DNA of 64,000 nucleotides, from NCBI RefSeq assembly GCF_023195755.1, contig NZ_CP096203.1, forward strand, positions 1,488,001 through 1,552,000, given 5' to 3'. How positions within the stretch are numbered: position 1 is the stretch's first letter; each line of letters opens with the position of its first letter. Positions 23,835 through 32,488 of the stretch are shown here, in pieces. Source of the stretch: Chryseobacterium nepalense. GTDB taxonomy: Bacteria; Bacteroidota; Bacteroidia; Flavobacteriales; Weeksellaceae. The translations under genes were made by a program, and so were the position numbers. The notes under the pieces are model-generated. The model saw only the letters and a list, made by a program, of their open reading frames with translations, searched no databases and was not told where the DNA came from.

Positions 23835-25427
23835 TTACAACTCCAGCAACACCGCACTCACAATCCCAATCTCCTCCAAAAACACCCCATCATGCGAAAT
23901 CACCACCAACGTTCCATGATAATCCTTAATAGAATTCGTCAGAATTTCCACATTTTGGAGGTCTAAATTATTCGTCGGTTCATCAAGAATAATCATATCG
24001 GGAGCATTATTGCTGATGGAAAGTCCGCACAGCAAAAGCCGAAGACGTTCGCCGCCGCTTAACACATCACATTTTTTATCCCAGGTTTCCTTTCCGAATA
24101 AAAATCTTGACAATAAGGTTTTCACTTCCGATTCCTGCATCGCGTGATCGTTGAACTGTTGGGCAAATTCATACACGGTCGTCGTTTTATTGAGTAAAGA
24201 ATATTCCTGATCAATATAAATCGTATTGAAATCCGACCTCGAAACACTCCCGGAAGCAGGCAGCAGATCTCCCAATAGCAATTTAATCAAAGTCGTTTTT
24301 CCGGAACCGTTCGAACCTTTAATGGCGATCCGGTCACCGCTTCGGATTTCAAGATGGAGATTTTCTTTCCAAAGATTTTTATCATGATATCTAAAATTCA
24401 TATCCTCAACTGAAATCAGAATTTTCCCGGAATGCAAATCCGAATCATTAAAGTTCACCTTCATCTGATCCAAATTTCTCACTGACGAACGCAAATCCCG
24501 CAAATCCCCGGAAATATCATTAATTTTCCCGGCATGAACCGCTTTCAACTTCGAAGAATTTTTCTCGGCATTATTTCGCAGCGTATTCATCATAATCCTG
24601 GCAACACCTGATTTTTCCTGCTTTCCTCTTCCTCTCGTATCAAGCTTCTGCTTTCGTTCCAGCGTTTCGCGTTCCTTTTCTTTGGCCTTTTTCAACGCTC
24701 TTTCTTTAGCATGAATATCATTCTGCAGAGCCTCATTTTCAATCGCTTTCTGTTCAGCATAAAAGTCATAATTGCCGCCATAGCTGGAAATCCCCTGGTT
24801 GCTGAGTTCAAAAATTGTATCTGCGAGATTCAGCAAAGTTCGGTCGTGACTGACCATAACAATTGTTGCATTTGATTTCTCAATAAAATCATACAGCAGA
24901 TTCCTGCCTTCCAGATCAAGATGATTGGTCGGTTCGTCCAGCAAGATAATTTCGGGTTGATTAATCTGAATTCCCGCCAGGAAAACTTTTGTTTTTTGTC
25001 CGCCGCTCAAGTTTTCCAGTTTTTGATTGAGATCTAAATTTTCAAGCTTCCAAGAATGCAAAGCCTGTTGACAACGTTCTTCGATATCCCAATCGTCGTT
25101 CAACGTTTCAAAATAAATTTCATCTATTTCCCCATTTGTAATTTTTTGAAGGGCCTTAAGTTTTTTATCAATTTTAAGACATTGCGCAATGGTTAGTTTA
25201 TTAAAGTTTCCGAACATTTGCGGAACATAAAACAGTTCTCCTTCTGCATTGATATTTCCCTGCAAAGGTTCCATTTCTTTTGCCATAATCTTCAGAAGTG
25301 TGGATTTCCCCATGCCGTTGCTTCCCACCAAAGCGGATTTTGATTGAGATGGTATCGTTAAAGTAATAGAATTAAACAGCAGATCTCCTGCGGGAAACCC
25401 AAAAGTTATATCGTGTAAAAAAATCAT
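23835..25427 (-). CDS. ABC-F family ATPase
   Basis: The protein (530 residues from the ATG at 25427, which begins MIFLHDITFGF) has two ABC domains without membrane segments. Walker A motifs are ALVGSNGMGKST and IKGSNGSGKTT, signatures LSGGQKTK and LSGGERLR, and both Walker B regions end LLDEPTNHLD or ILDEPTNNLD. The lysine/glutamate-rich linker between domains (ERALKKAKEKERETLERKQK) is the P-site tRNA interaction motif region. ABC-F proteins act on the ribosome, resolving stalls or protecting against antibiotics. The longer frame to 25538 adds an unlikely N-terminus. Which subgroup it belongs to cannot be told by eye. Confidence 0.92.
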   Translation of the reverse strand: MIFLHDITFGFPAGDLLFNSITLTIPSQSKSALVGSNGMGKSTLLKIMAKEMEPLQGNINAEGELFYVPQMFGNFNKLTIAQCLKIDKKLKALQKITNGEIDEIYFETLNDDWDIEERCQQALHSWKLENLDLNQKLENLSGGQKTKVFLAGIQINQPEIILLDEPTNHLDLEGRNLLYDFIEKSNATIVMVSHDRTLLNLADTIFELSNQGISSYGGNYDFYAEQKAIENEALQNDIHAKERALKKAKEKERETLERKQKLDTRGRGKQEKSGVARIMMNTLRNNAEKNSSKLKAVHAGKINDISGDLRDLRSSVRNLDQMKVNFNDSDLHSGKILISVEDMNFRYHDKNLWKENLHLEIRSGDRIAIKGSNGSGKTTLIKLLLGDLLPASGSVSRSDFNTIYIDQEYSLLNKTTTVYEFAQQFNDHAMQESEVKTLLSRFLFGKETWDKKCDVLSGGERLRLLLCGLSISNNAPDMIILDEPTNNLDLQNVEILTNSIKDYHGTLVVISHDGVFLEEIGIVSAVLLEL

Positions 25428-25629
25428 GATTTCTTTCTTTATTAAAGTTGAAAATGCAATAACGCATCTGTTATTGTCGATTAAATCTGAAAGAAACTGT
25501 ATCCTACATCCTGATATTATGGGTTTTGTGAGTGGCAAAGATAAGGAAAATATTTCGTCGCCAGGCTTTCAAGGTTTTAAAAACCACGAAGGTTCAATGT
25601 CATCATAAAACCAATCACTCTTCCACCCA

Positions 25630-25661
25630 TTGAAAACTTTCATCAAAAATCATTAACTTTG
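25630..25661 (+). promoter_or_regulatory. Promoter of hpt
   Basis: TTG at 25630-25632, a 21-base spacer and TAACTTTG at 25654-25661 match the Bacteroidota consensus. The predicted transcript start near 25666 supports the ATG at 25680 over longer frames. Confidence 0.6.
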
Positions 25662-25679
25662 CAGCCTACTAAAATTTTT

Positions 25680-26234
25680 ATGGAAAGTATTAAAGTTCAC
25701 GACAAAACTTTCGTTCCTTATCTGGAGGACGCCGAAATTCAGGAAATTGTAAAAGCAACCGCTTTAAAAATTTATGAAGATCACAAGGATGAAGTTCCTG
25801 TTTTCATCGGAGTATTGAACGGGGTGATCATGTTCTTCTCGGATCTGCTGAAGCATTACCCGGGTCCTTGCGAAATTGCTTTTATCCAGATGAGCTCTTA
25901 TGTAGGAACGGAATCTACGGGAATCGTTTACCAGAAAATGGAATTGACGAAAGACGTGAAAGACCGTCATATCATTTTGGTGGAAGATATTGTGGATACC
26001 GGAAATACAGTGGAAAGCCTTTTCAAATACTTCAAGGAAACACAACGCCCGAAATCGGTAAAGCTGGCCTCATTCCTTCTGAAACCGGAAGTGTATAAAA
26101 AAGATTTCAAGCTGGATTATATCGGAAAAGAGATTCCAAACAAATTTGTTCTCGGCTACGGACTGGATTACGATGAATTGGGAAGAAATTTACCAAATCT
26201 GTATCAACTGGAAGAAGGACAAATCAACCACTAA
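25680..26234 (+). CDS. hpt: Hypoxanthine phosphoribosyltransferase
   Basis: This 184-residue enzyme has the type I phosphoribosyltransferase fold. The PRPP-binding loop is HIILVEDIVDTGNTV (about residues 99-113), preceded by GVLNGVIMFFSDL and SSYVG. It converts hypoxanthine or guanine plus PRPP to IMP or GMP in purine salvage. I chose MESIKVHDK as the start because the promoter element lies just upstream. It is followed 126 bases later by adk, another nucleotide gene, and together with purA makes this stretch purine-related, though purA is on the other strand. Confidence 0.95.
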   Translation: MESIKVHDKTFVPYLEDAEIQEIVKATALKIYEDHKDEVPVFIGVLNGVIMFFSDLLKHYPGPCEIAFIQMSSYVGTESTGIVYQKMELTKDVKDRHIILVEDIVDTGNTVESLFKYFKETQRPKSVKLASFLLKPEVYKKDFKLDYIGKEIPNKFVLGYGLDYDELGRNLPNLYQLEEGQINH

Positions 26235-26360
26235 ATTGCTATTAGCTTCTAGCTTTTGGCTATTAGCTTTTAAAAATTATATCTAAATAAAAAGTAATTA
26301 TTAATTTAAAAATGCTAAGAGCAAGAAGCCAACGCCAATTGCCAACAGCGAAACCACATT
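26235..26360. other. Intergenic low-complexity repeat between hpt and adk
   Basis: This gap opens with GCTATTAGCTTCTAGCTTTTGGCTATTAGCTTTT-like reiterations and holds a GAAGCCAACGCCAATTGCC stretch. A related TTAGCTTTTAGCTTTTTTGG run lies between parA and parB at 18816-18852. No gene is apparent. Confidence 0.5.
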
Positions 26361-26942
26361 ATGATAAACATTGTTCTGTTCGGCCCTCCGGGAAGTGGAA
26401 AAGGAACTCAGGCTCAGAACCTGATTAAGAAATTCAATTTAAAACAGATCTCAACAGGTGACCTTTTCAGATTCAATATGAAAAATGATACCGAGCTTGG
26501 GAAACTGGCAAAATCTTATATTGACAAAGGAGAACTGGTTCCGGATCAGGTAACAACAGATATGCTGATTGACGAGATCAGAAAACCTACCGATGCGGCA
26601 GGATTCATTTTCGACGGATATCCGAGAACTGCCGTGCAGACGGAAGCCCTGGAAAAAATTGTAAAAGAAGAATTAAACGATGAGATCGATGTTTGTCTTT
26701 CATTGGTAGTTGAAGATAAAATTTTGGTTGAAAGACTTTTAAAGAGAGGTGAAATCAGCGGAAGATCAGACGATAGCAATGTAGAAATCATCGAAAACAG
26801 AATAAAAGAATACTACGCAAAAACAGCAGAAGTTGCCGAACTGTACAAGCAGCAGGGCAAATATGTGGAGATCAACGGTGTCGGAGATATCGACGAGATT
26901 TCTGAGAAACTTTTTGCTGAAGTAGAAAAGGTTCAAAAATAA
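26361..26942 (+). CDS. adk: Adenylate kinase
   Basis: A 193-residue kinase with the P-loop GPPGSGKGTQA (residues 8-18), the AMP-binding stretch ISTGDLFR and GFIFDGYPRT, and the LID entry RLLKRGEISGRSDD. The LID is short, lacking the zinc-cysteine insert of long bacterial forms. It catalyses ATP + AMP = 2 ADP and keeps adenine nucleotides in balance. Motifs are all intact and the length fits the short-LID group common in Bacteroidota. It precedes obg in the same direction, separated by an 80-base palindromic repeat. Confidence 0.97.
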   Translation: MINIVLFGPPGSGKGTQAQNLIKKFNLKQISTGDLFRFNMKNDTELGKLAKSYIDKGELVPDQVTTDMLIDEIRKPTDAAGFIFDGYPRTAVQTEALEKIVKEELNDEIDVCLSLVVEDKILVERLLKRGEISGRSDDSNVEIIENRIKEYYAKTAEVAELYKQQGKYVEINGVGDIDEISEKLFAEVEKVQK

Positions 26943-26949
26943 AAATTTT

Positions 26950-27015
26950 TGATTCAAGGTTCAAAGTTCCAAATTCAAGGTTAAAACTTTGAACCTTCAA
27001 CATAAAACCTTGAAT
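26950..27015. repeat. Palindromic intergenic repeat between adk and obg
   Basis: The gap contains TTCAAGGTTCAAAGTT and, a little later, AACTTTGAACCTTCAA, an 11-base inverted pair, plus two further TTCAAGG/CCTTGAA pieces. It resembles the AAGGTT palindromes near 23660 and 25570. Confidence 0.6.
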
Positions 27016-27022
27016 TAAAATT

Positions 27023-28006
27023 ATGTCAAATTTTGTAGATTACGTAAAGATTCATTGTAAAAGCGGCCACGGAGGTGCAGGTTCTGCGCATCTTCGCCGT
27101 GAGAAATATATTCCAAAAGGTGGTCCTGACGGAGGTGACGGAGGTCGCGGAGGCCACGTTATCATGAAAGGAAATGCCAACGAATGGACTTTACTGCCTC
27201 TTCGATACACCCGTCACGTAAAAGCAGAACGCGGTGAAAACGGAGGAAAAAATCAACTTACAGGTGCTTACGGAGCCGATGTATACATCGAAGTTCCGAT
27301 CGGGACGATTGCGAAGAATGAAGACGGCGAAATCATCGGGGAAATTCTGGAAGACGGACAGGAAATCATCCTGATGGAAGGCGGAATGGGCGGAAAAGGA
27401 AACGAGCATTTCAAATCATCCACCAACCAGACGCCAAGATTTGCTCAACCGGGAATGGACGGCCAGGAAGGCTATGTAACTTTTGAGCTTAAAATTCTTG
27501 CCGATGTAGGGCTTGTAGGATTCCCGAATGCCGGAAAATCTACTCTTTTGGCTTCTGTTTCTGCAGCCAAACCAAAAATTGCAGATTATGCCTTCACAAC
27601 CCTGACTCCTAATCTGGGAATTGTAGATTACAGAAATTACAAGTCTTTTGTAATGGCGGATATTCCGGGAATTATTGAAGGCGCTGCGGAAGGTAAAGGT
27701 TTGGGACACCGATTTTTAAGGCATATTGAAAGAAATTCAATCTTATTATTTTTAATTCCTGCCGATTCTGAAGATCATTTTCAGGAGTTTAAAATACTGG
27801 AAAATGAATTAAAGGAATATAATCCCGAACTGCTGGATAAAGATTTTATTGTTTCTATTTCAAAGTCAGACCTTCTGGATGATGAGCTGAAAAAGGAAAT
27901 CTCGGCAGAATTCCCCGAAAACAAACAGCCATTATTTTTCTCCGGTGTTACGGGAGAAGGCCTTACAGAGCTGAAAGATGCGATCTGGAAACAGCTTCAT
28001 GGATAA
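27023..28006 (+). CDS. obgE: Obg family GTPase
   Basis: This 327-residue protein has the Obg glycine-rich N-terminal domain (GGxGG repeats such as [14 protein letters not shown]) and a G domain. The P-loop is GFPNAGKST at about residue 167, with [16 protein letters not shown] as switch II. It is a ribosome-associated GTPase required for large-subunit assembly and stress signalling. A C-terminal OCT extension is absent; the protein ends shortly after the G domain, as usual for Bacteroidota. The gene is followed by a good terminator and is probably co-transcribed with adk. Confidence 0.96.
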   Translation: MSNFVDYVKIHCKSGHGGAGSAHLRREKYIPKGGPDGGDGGRGGHVIMKGNANEWTLLPLRYTRHVKAERGENGGKNQLTGAYGADVYIEVPIGTIAKNEDGEIIGEILEDGQEIILMEGGMGGKGNEHFKSSTNQTPRFAQPGMDGQEGYVTFELKILADVGLVGFPNAGKSTLLASVSAAKPKIADYAFTTLTPNLGIVDYRNYKSFVMADIPGIIEGAAEGKGLGHRFLRHIERNSILLFLIPADSEDHFQEFKILENELKEYNPELLDKDFIVSISKSDLLDDELKKEISAEFPENKQPLFFSGVTGEGLTELKDAIWKQLHG

Positions 28007-28045
28007 GAAATTTTTTAATACTTCATCGGTATTTTCAGAATAAAA

Positions 28046-28079
28046 GAACCTTGGGAATTAACCCGAGGTTCAGCTTTTT
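28046..28079 (+). terminator. Intrinsic terminator of obgE
   Basis: GAACCTTGGG and CCCGAGGTTC pair around a 6-base loop (one T-G wobble), followed two bases later by a short T run. It lies 39 bases after the obgE stop. Confidence 0.75.
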
Positions 28080-28229
28080 AGAATATAAGTGCCAATTAAA
28101 TCTTATTCGATGGGTTATATTTAAATAAATTTAATTCTGAATATTTTTCTTTGTTAAATTTATGTTATCGCCTTTCAATACTTGTTTTTCGGAATAATTA
28201 TTGAATAATTCAATCCAAATTTTAAAATT

Positions 28230-28718
28230 ATGAAATATATATTCGGTCTTTTTGCTTTTATCGTTTTATTTTCATGCAATTCCCAGAAAATGAATTCAAA
28301 ATATTCTACTATTGAATATGAAGCAACGCCCTGCTTTGGGTTTTGCCCGGTTTTTAAGATGACCATCAATGCCGACCGAACGGCTGTTTTTGAAGCGGAA
28401 CATTTTAATTTCAGCGACAGGCCTTCAAAAGATGAATTCTCGAAACCGCGCGAAGGAACATTCAAAGGAACGATTAAGCAGGAAGATTACAATAAGCTTA
28501 TCTCTATGCTTGACGGATTGGATGTAAAAAACCTGAATGATAATTATGGTGAAAAGAATGTAACGGATCTTCCCTCTTCCCATCTGAGAATAAAATTTGC
28601 GGACGGAACTTCAAAACATGTGGAAGATTATGGTAAACACGGAAGTGAAAAACTATCTGAACTGTACAAATTTTTTGAGGATCTGAGAAAGAACCAACAG
28701 TGGACGAAAGTGAATTAA
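28230..28718 (+). CDS. DUF6438 domain lipoprotein
   Basis: The 162-residue protein has a lipoprotein signal ending LFSC (Cys16). The mature part begins TIEYEATPCFGFCPVFKMTI, the Cys-x-Gly-x-Cys-Pro pattern that I associate with DUF6438; the rest is a small alpha/beta domain with RIKFADGTSKHVEDYGKHG. The two close cysteines could form a disulfide. Function is unknown. It stands alone between obgE and the helicase, with a long AT-rich leader of over 140 bases and a hairpin after the gene. Confidence 0.82.
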   Translation: MKYIFGLFAFIVLFSCNSQKMNSKYSTIEYEATPCFGFCPVFKMTINADRTAVFEAEHFNFSDRPSKDEFSKPREGTFKGTIKQEDYNKLISMLDGLDVKNLNDNYGEKNVTDLPSSHLRIKFADGTSKHVEDYGKHGSEKLSELYKFFEDLRKNQQWTKVN

Positions 28719-28739
28719 TACCATTAAAAATATTTAAAC

Positions 28740-28747
28740 TACCTTTG
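28740..28747 (+). promoter_or_regulatory. Possible -7 element of the helicase gene
   Basis: TACCTTTG matches TAnnTTTG; no TTG is seen at -33. A transcript from here would begin near 28751, placing the hairpin at 28756-28778 at its extreme 5' end. Confidence 0.4.
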
Positions 28748-28755
28748 CAAAATAT

Positions 28756-28784
28756 AATTCCTTCAAAATGAAGGAATTTTTATT
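28756..28784 (+). terminator. Hairpin followed by T-rich tract
   Basis: AATTCCTTC and GAAGGAATT form a 9-bp perfect stem with a 5-base loop, followed by TTTATT. It could end the DUF6438 transcript, or be a 5'-leader hairpin of the helicase mRNA if the promoter element at 28740 is real. Confidence 0.6.
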
Positions 28785-28808
28785 GTAATTATAAAAAAAA
28801 CAATTCAT

Positions 28809-30119
28809 TTGAATTTTACAGATCTAAATTTAATAGAACCTATTGCCAAAGCAATTCAGGAACAAGGATATACCAACCCTACCCCAATCCAGGAAAAATC
28901 AATTCCGGAAATTACGAAAGGAAGGGATTTTTTAGGATGCGCACAGACAGGAACAGGAAAAACGGCTGCTTTTGCCATTCCTATTCTTCAGAATCTTTCT
29001 CAGAATAAATTTCCAAATAAACATATCAAGGCTTTAATTTTAACGCCCACAAGAGAGCTGGCTATCCAGATTGAAGAAAACATCAAGGCTTACGGAAAAT
29101 ATTTACCGCTGAAGCATCTTGTTATTTTCGGAGGTGTAAAACAGGGAAACCAGGAAACTGCTCTGAAAAAAGGAGTTGACATTCTTGTTGCTACTCCGGG
29201 AAGATTGCTGGACTTTATTGCCCAGGGAATCATCAGCTTAAAAAACCTTGAAATCTTTGTATTGGACGAAGCCGACAGAATGCTGGACATGGGCTTTGTA
29301 CACGATGTAAAAAGAATCATTAAACTATTACCACAAAAAAGGCAAACCTTATTTTTTTCTGCCACCATGCCTGCAGAGATACAGAAACTGGCAGATTCTA
29401 TCCTGAACAATCCTGTAAAAGTGGAGGTAACGCCTGTTTCATCAACTGCAGATACCATAAAGCAGTCGGTTTATTTTGTGGAAAAGGACAATAAGCTGAA
29501 TCTTTTAACGCATATTCTGAAGAATGATATTTCCGATTCTGTTCTTGTTTTTTCGAGAACAAAACACGGGGCCGATAAAATTGCAAGAAAACTTCAGAAA
29601 GATCAGATCACGACAGAAGCAATTCATGGTAATAAGTCGCAGAATGCACGTCAGAACGCATTAAATAATTTTAAATCCGGTAAAACAAGGGTTTTAGTGG
29701 CGACTGATATTGCGGCGAGGGGAATTGATATTGATGAGCTTAAATTTGTGATTAATTTCGAGCTTTCCGATGTTTCTGAAACGTATGTTCACCGAATCGG
29801 AAGAACGGGAAGAGCCGGTGCAGAAGGAACTTCCATATCTTTTGTAGACGGCCTGGATTTATTAAACCTGAAAAACACAGAAAAGCTGATCGGAAAGAAG
29901 ATCCCTGTCATCAAAGACCATCCTTTTCATACCGATGATCTAGTGGTTCAGAAAAGGGATTCTAACAACAAACCTTTTAACCCCGGTTCCGACAAGCCAA
30001 AACCTGCAAGATCCGGCAGCGGTGCTCCAAGGTCGAAAAACAGGAATAAACCTGATTCTCCAGCTGCTCCTACGGGATTTAAAAAGCCAAAAAATAAGAA
30101 TTTTACAAGGAAAAAATAA
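28809..30119 (+). CDS. DEAD-box RNA helicase, RhlE type
   Basis: This 436-residue protein has the full DEAD-box motif set: Q motif PTPIQEKSIP, motif I AQTGTGKTAA, PTRELA, TPGR, DEAD in VLDEADRM, SAT, and HRIGRTGRAG near residue 330. The tail is basic and Pro/Lys/Asn-rich, ending in NRNKPDSPAAPTGFKKPKNK, and probably binds RNA. Such helicases assist ribosome assembly and cold-stress RNA folding. It uses a TTG start: the family N-terminus (NFTDLNL) begins there, the only upstream ATG runs into a stop, and no in-frame ATG is near. A second helicase of DeaD type is encoded at 35823. Confidence 0.94.
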   Translation: MNFTDLNLIEPIAKAIQEQGYTNPTPIQEKSIPEITKGRDFLGCAQTGTGKTAAFAIPILQNLSQNKFPNKHIKALILTPTRELAIQIEENIKAYGKYLPLKHLVIFGGVKQGNQETALKKGVDILVATPGRLLDFIAQGIISLKNLEIFVLDEADRMLDMGFVHDVKRIIKLLPQKRQTLFFSATMPAEIQKLADSILNNPVKVEVTPVSSTADTIKQSVYFVEKDNKLNLLTHILKNDISDSVLVFSRTKHGADKIARKLQKDQITTEAIHGNKSQNARQNALNNFKSGKTRVLVATDIAARGIDIDELKFVINFELSDVSETYVHRIGRTGRAGAEGTSISFVDGLDLLNLKNTEKLIGKKIPVIKDHPFHTDDLVVQKRDSNNKPFNPGSDKPKPARSGSGAPRSKNRNKPDSPAAPTGFKKPKNKNFTRKK

Positions 30120-30126
30120 TAGGAAA

Positions 30127-30152
30127 GCCTTCCGGAAGTGGAAGGCTTTTTT
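30127..30152 (+). terminator. Intrinsic terminator of the RhlE-type helicase gene
   Basis: GCCTTCC and GGAAGGC pair around a 6-base loop and are followed by six T residues, seven bases after the stop. The stem is the same sequence as in the trxA terminator. Confidence 0.9.
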
Positions 30153-30166
30153 ATGGCTTGCTGATA

Positions 30167-30934
30167 TTAAACTTGTTTAAATAATATCTTTGCATTCTCC
30201 GTCGTAATCCTGTCAATCTCCGAAAAATCAGATTTATAAATATCCACCAGTTTTCCGGCGACAAGGTCAAGATACGAACTTTCATTTCGTTTCCCACGGT
30301 GCGGAACGGGTGCGAGGTAGGGAGAATCTGTTTCAAGAACGATTTTATCTAAAGGAATTTCATTCAGGAACTGATCTATTTTTCCGTTTTTAAAGGTCAC
30401 TACTCCACCAATTCCCAAGATAAAATTCAGATCTATGGCATGTTTTGCCTGCTCCAGGTTTCCTGAAAAACAATGGAAAATTCCCCTCAGTTTCGGGTGT
30501 TTTTTTCTTTCCAGAACTTCAAATGTTTCATCAAAGCTTTCGCGTGTATGAATTACGATCGGCAGATCTTTTTCGATGGCCCAGTCAATCTGCTGTTCAA
30601 AAGCTTTAATTTGAATATCGAGCGTTGTTTTATCCCAGTACAGATCAATGCCAATTTCTCCGATAGCGGGAAAATTTCTTTTATCCAGATAATTTTTAAC
30701 GATTTCCAATTCTTTTTCCCAGGTTTCAGGTTTCACATAACATGGATGGAGGCCCATCATGGAAAAAATCCGGTTCGGATATTCTGTTTCCAGCTGAAGC
30801 ATTTTTTCGTGCGATTCTGAGTCGATGGCAGGAAGATAGAATTCGGTTATTCCTTTATCTACCGCTCTTTGAATTGTTTCTTTTCTGTCTTCATCAAATT
30901 CTTCTGCGTATAAATGGGTATGGGTATCAATCAT
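30167..30934 (-). CDS. TatD family metal-dependent hydrolase
   Basis: The 255-residue protein has the TatD TIM-barrel signature: DTHTHLYAEEF at the start (metal-binding His), IGEIGIDLYWD in the middle, VIHTRES, GIFHCFSGN and LETDSPYLAP near the end. TatD enzymes are 3'-5' exonucleases or aminoacyl-tRNA-editing-like hydrolases that work in DNA and RNA quality control. It is probably cytoplasmic. It is the last gene of a three-gene row with DUF4269 and GSCFA, six bases after the DUF4269 stop. The helicase gene converges on it, with a terminator between. Confidence 0.94.
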   Translation of the reverse strand: MIDTHTHLYAEEFDEDRKETIQRAVDKGITEFYLPAIDSESHEKMLQLETEYPNRIFSMMGLHPCYVKPETWEKELEIVKNYLDKRNFPAIGEIGIDLYWDKTTLDIQIKAFEQQIDWAIEKDLPIVIHTRESFDETFEVLERKKHPKLRGIFHCFSGNLEQAKHAIDLNFILGIGGVVTFKNGKIDQFLNEIPLDKIVLETDSPYLAPVPHRGKRNESSYLDLVAGKLVDIYKSDFSEIDRITTENAKILFKQV

Positions 30935-30940
30935 TTTTCT

Positions 30941-31462
30941 TTATAATTTTAACAGGTCCTCATAAGGATTTTCAAGTCCCAGAAGCATCCCAAAAGCCGG
31001 TTCCGTCTTCATTCCCTGCTGTTTTAACTGTATTATTTTTTGTTTAAAATCTTCTCCTTTTTCCTGAAGTATTTTGTATTCCGAAATCATATGCCGGTAA
31101 GCATTCTGCATTGTTGAAGGTCTATTCTGTCCGAAAATTTCGATAGGAAATTCTTCCAATCCAAAATTTACAGTAATACATTTCTCACCATTAAGAACAG
31201 GATATTCCACCTTAATTTCCGCATCGTGAGGAATACAGCTCAATACATCATTCAAAAAATTTTCTTCAAATTTAAGATCAACTTTACAGATTATATCAAG
31301 ATCACTACCTTCAATATCAATTTCAATAGGAATTGTTCCGGCTAAAATTGGGGAATATGCTTTTAATTTCTCAAAGAAGCAATGTTTTGAAAGAAGCTGA
31401 TAGGCTTTTTGCTGTCTTTCATTTCCTGATTTCAGATATTCAATTGTGGTAAAATCAGGCAT
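30941..31462 (-). CDS. DUF4269 domain protein
   Basis: This 173-residue protein has a nucleotidyltransferase-like core: LAGTIPIEIDIEGSDLDI near residues 41-58 provides acidic residues in the GS...D.D arrangement of the polymerase-beta fold, followed by VEYPVLNGEKCITVNFG and FPIEIFGQ. These features match DUF4269. The reaction and substrate are not known. Its start overlaps the upstream GSCFA gene by eight bases, so they are co-translated, and TatD follows. Of the three it is the least characterised. Confidence 0.85.
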   Translation of the reverse strand: MPDFTTIEYLKSGNERQQKAYQLLSKHCFFEKLKAYSPILAGTIPIEIDIEGSDLDIICKVDLKFEENFLNDVLSCIPHDAEIKVEYPVLNGEKCITVNFGLEEFPIEIFGQNRPSTMQNAYRHMISEYKILQEKGEDFKQKIIQLKQQGMKTEPAFGMLLGLENPYEDLLKL

Positions 31463-32414
31463 CTGAAAAGATTTTATGTTTTACTTTTTGTCGTTGTACT
31501 TCAATTTTTTGATTTAATTTTTCTTTAAATTCGATATATTTAGGATCTTTTTCGTCGCCGGTTCTGTGTTCCAGTGCTTTATTGATCTTAAAATTTTCTT
31601 TGATAAATTCTTTGGTTTCATCAGCAAAATAAGCATTCCCGAATTTCTCAAAGATATAATTTACCGCCTGAGTATTCGGATGTATCATGTCTTCTTTGTA
31701 AAAACGGTAATCCCTCAAATCGTCCATCAGGATTTCATAGACCGGAAGGTAATGGCAGTTTTCAAACTGCTGAATAGCCTCATGAACGGCCGTAACCAGT
31801 TTTGATTTACTCAGCTGATTTTCAATCATTCCGTCTTTTGTATGCCGAACGGGTGACACTGTAAAAAGGATCTGAACGTCATCCTTACAAATATCATTGA
31901 GATTTAATATCGTGTTATAAATGGCATCTGTAATTTCGTGATGGCTCAGCAATTTTTTTTCGAAGAATTTCTGCGGAATTTTGTGACAGTTGGCGACCAG
32001 TTTCTGTTTGGGAAGAAATTCGTAGATGAAAGACGTTCCGTAGGTAATGATTACCCAATCGGTTTCCTGAAGAAAAGAATTTCCTTCTTCTAGTTTAGCA
32101 TTAATTTTATTTAGTGTCTGATGGATATATCTTGTATCAAAACCGGTATGGTGATCAAGAGAAATAAATTCGTCATTAAACGTGATTAATTCTTCCTCAT
32201 GATAAAACTCCGCATCGTGAAGCCTTTTTACCGAATTGCTGATTGAAAAGGGGTTAAAAACAGTTCCGAAAGGATTATTCAGTGCCTGAAGCTGCCCCTG
32301 GGAAAACAGATCCGACATTTCAGAAGCAAAGCAAGAACCGATTGAAAATATTCTATCTTCAAGCGTGATCTTATTCTTCGATTCTATGATATCAACTTCT
32401 GTCCTGAACTTCAT
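31455..32414 (-). CDS. GSCFA domain protein
   Basis: The 319-residue protein contains the name-giving GSCFA motif in FSIGSCFASEMSDLF near residue 27. After it come NPFGTVFNPFSI, ITYGTSFIYEFLP, VSPVRHTKDG and MIHPNTQAVNYIFEKF. The GSC and DMIHPN blocks resemble the Ser and Asp-His of SGNH/GDSL hydrolases, so it is probably an esterase or acyltransferase acting on an unknown ester. No signal peptide is visible. It heads a row with DUF4269 and TatD, overlapping the next gene by eight bases. Confidence 0.92.
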   Translation of the reverse strand: MKFRTEVDIIESKNKITLEDRIFSIGSCFASEMSDLFSQGQLQALNNPFGTVFNPFSISNSVKRLHDAEFYHEEELITFNDEFISLDHHTGFDTRYIHQTLNKINAKLEEGNSFLQETDWVIITYGTSFIYEFLPKQKLVANCHKIPQKFFEKKLLSHHEITDAIYNTILNLNDICKDDVQILFTVSPVRHTKDGMIENQLSKSKLVTAVHEAIQQFENCHYLPVYEILMDDLRDYRFYKEDMIHPNTQAVNYIFEKFGNAYFADETKEFIKENFKINKALEHRTGDEKDPKYIEFKEKLNQKIEVQRQKVKHKIFSDA

Positions 32415-32488
32415 TGCATTCGAAATTTGGAAATTTGAAAATGAAACAATTTAGAATTTTAAAATTATCTCATTTTCAAATTAGCACA

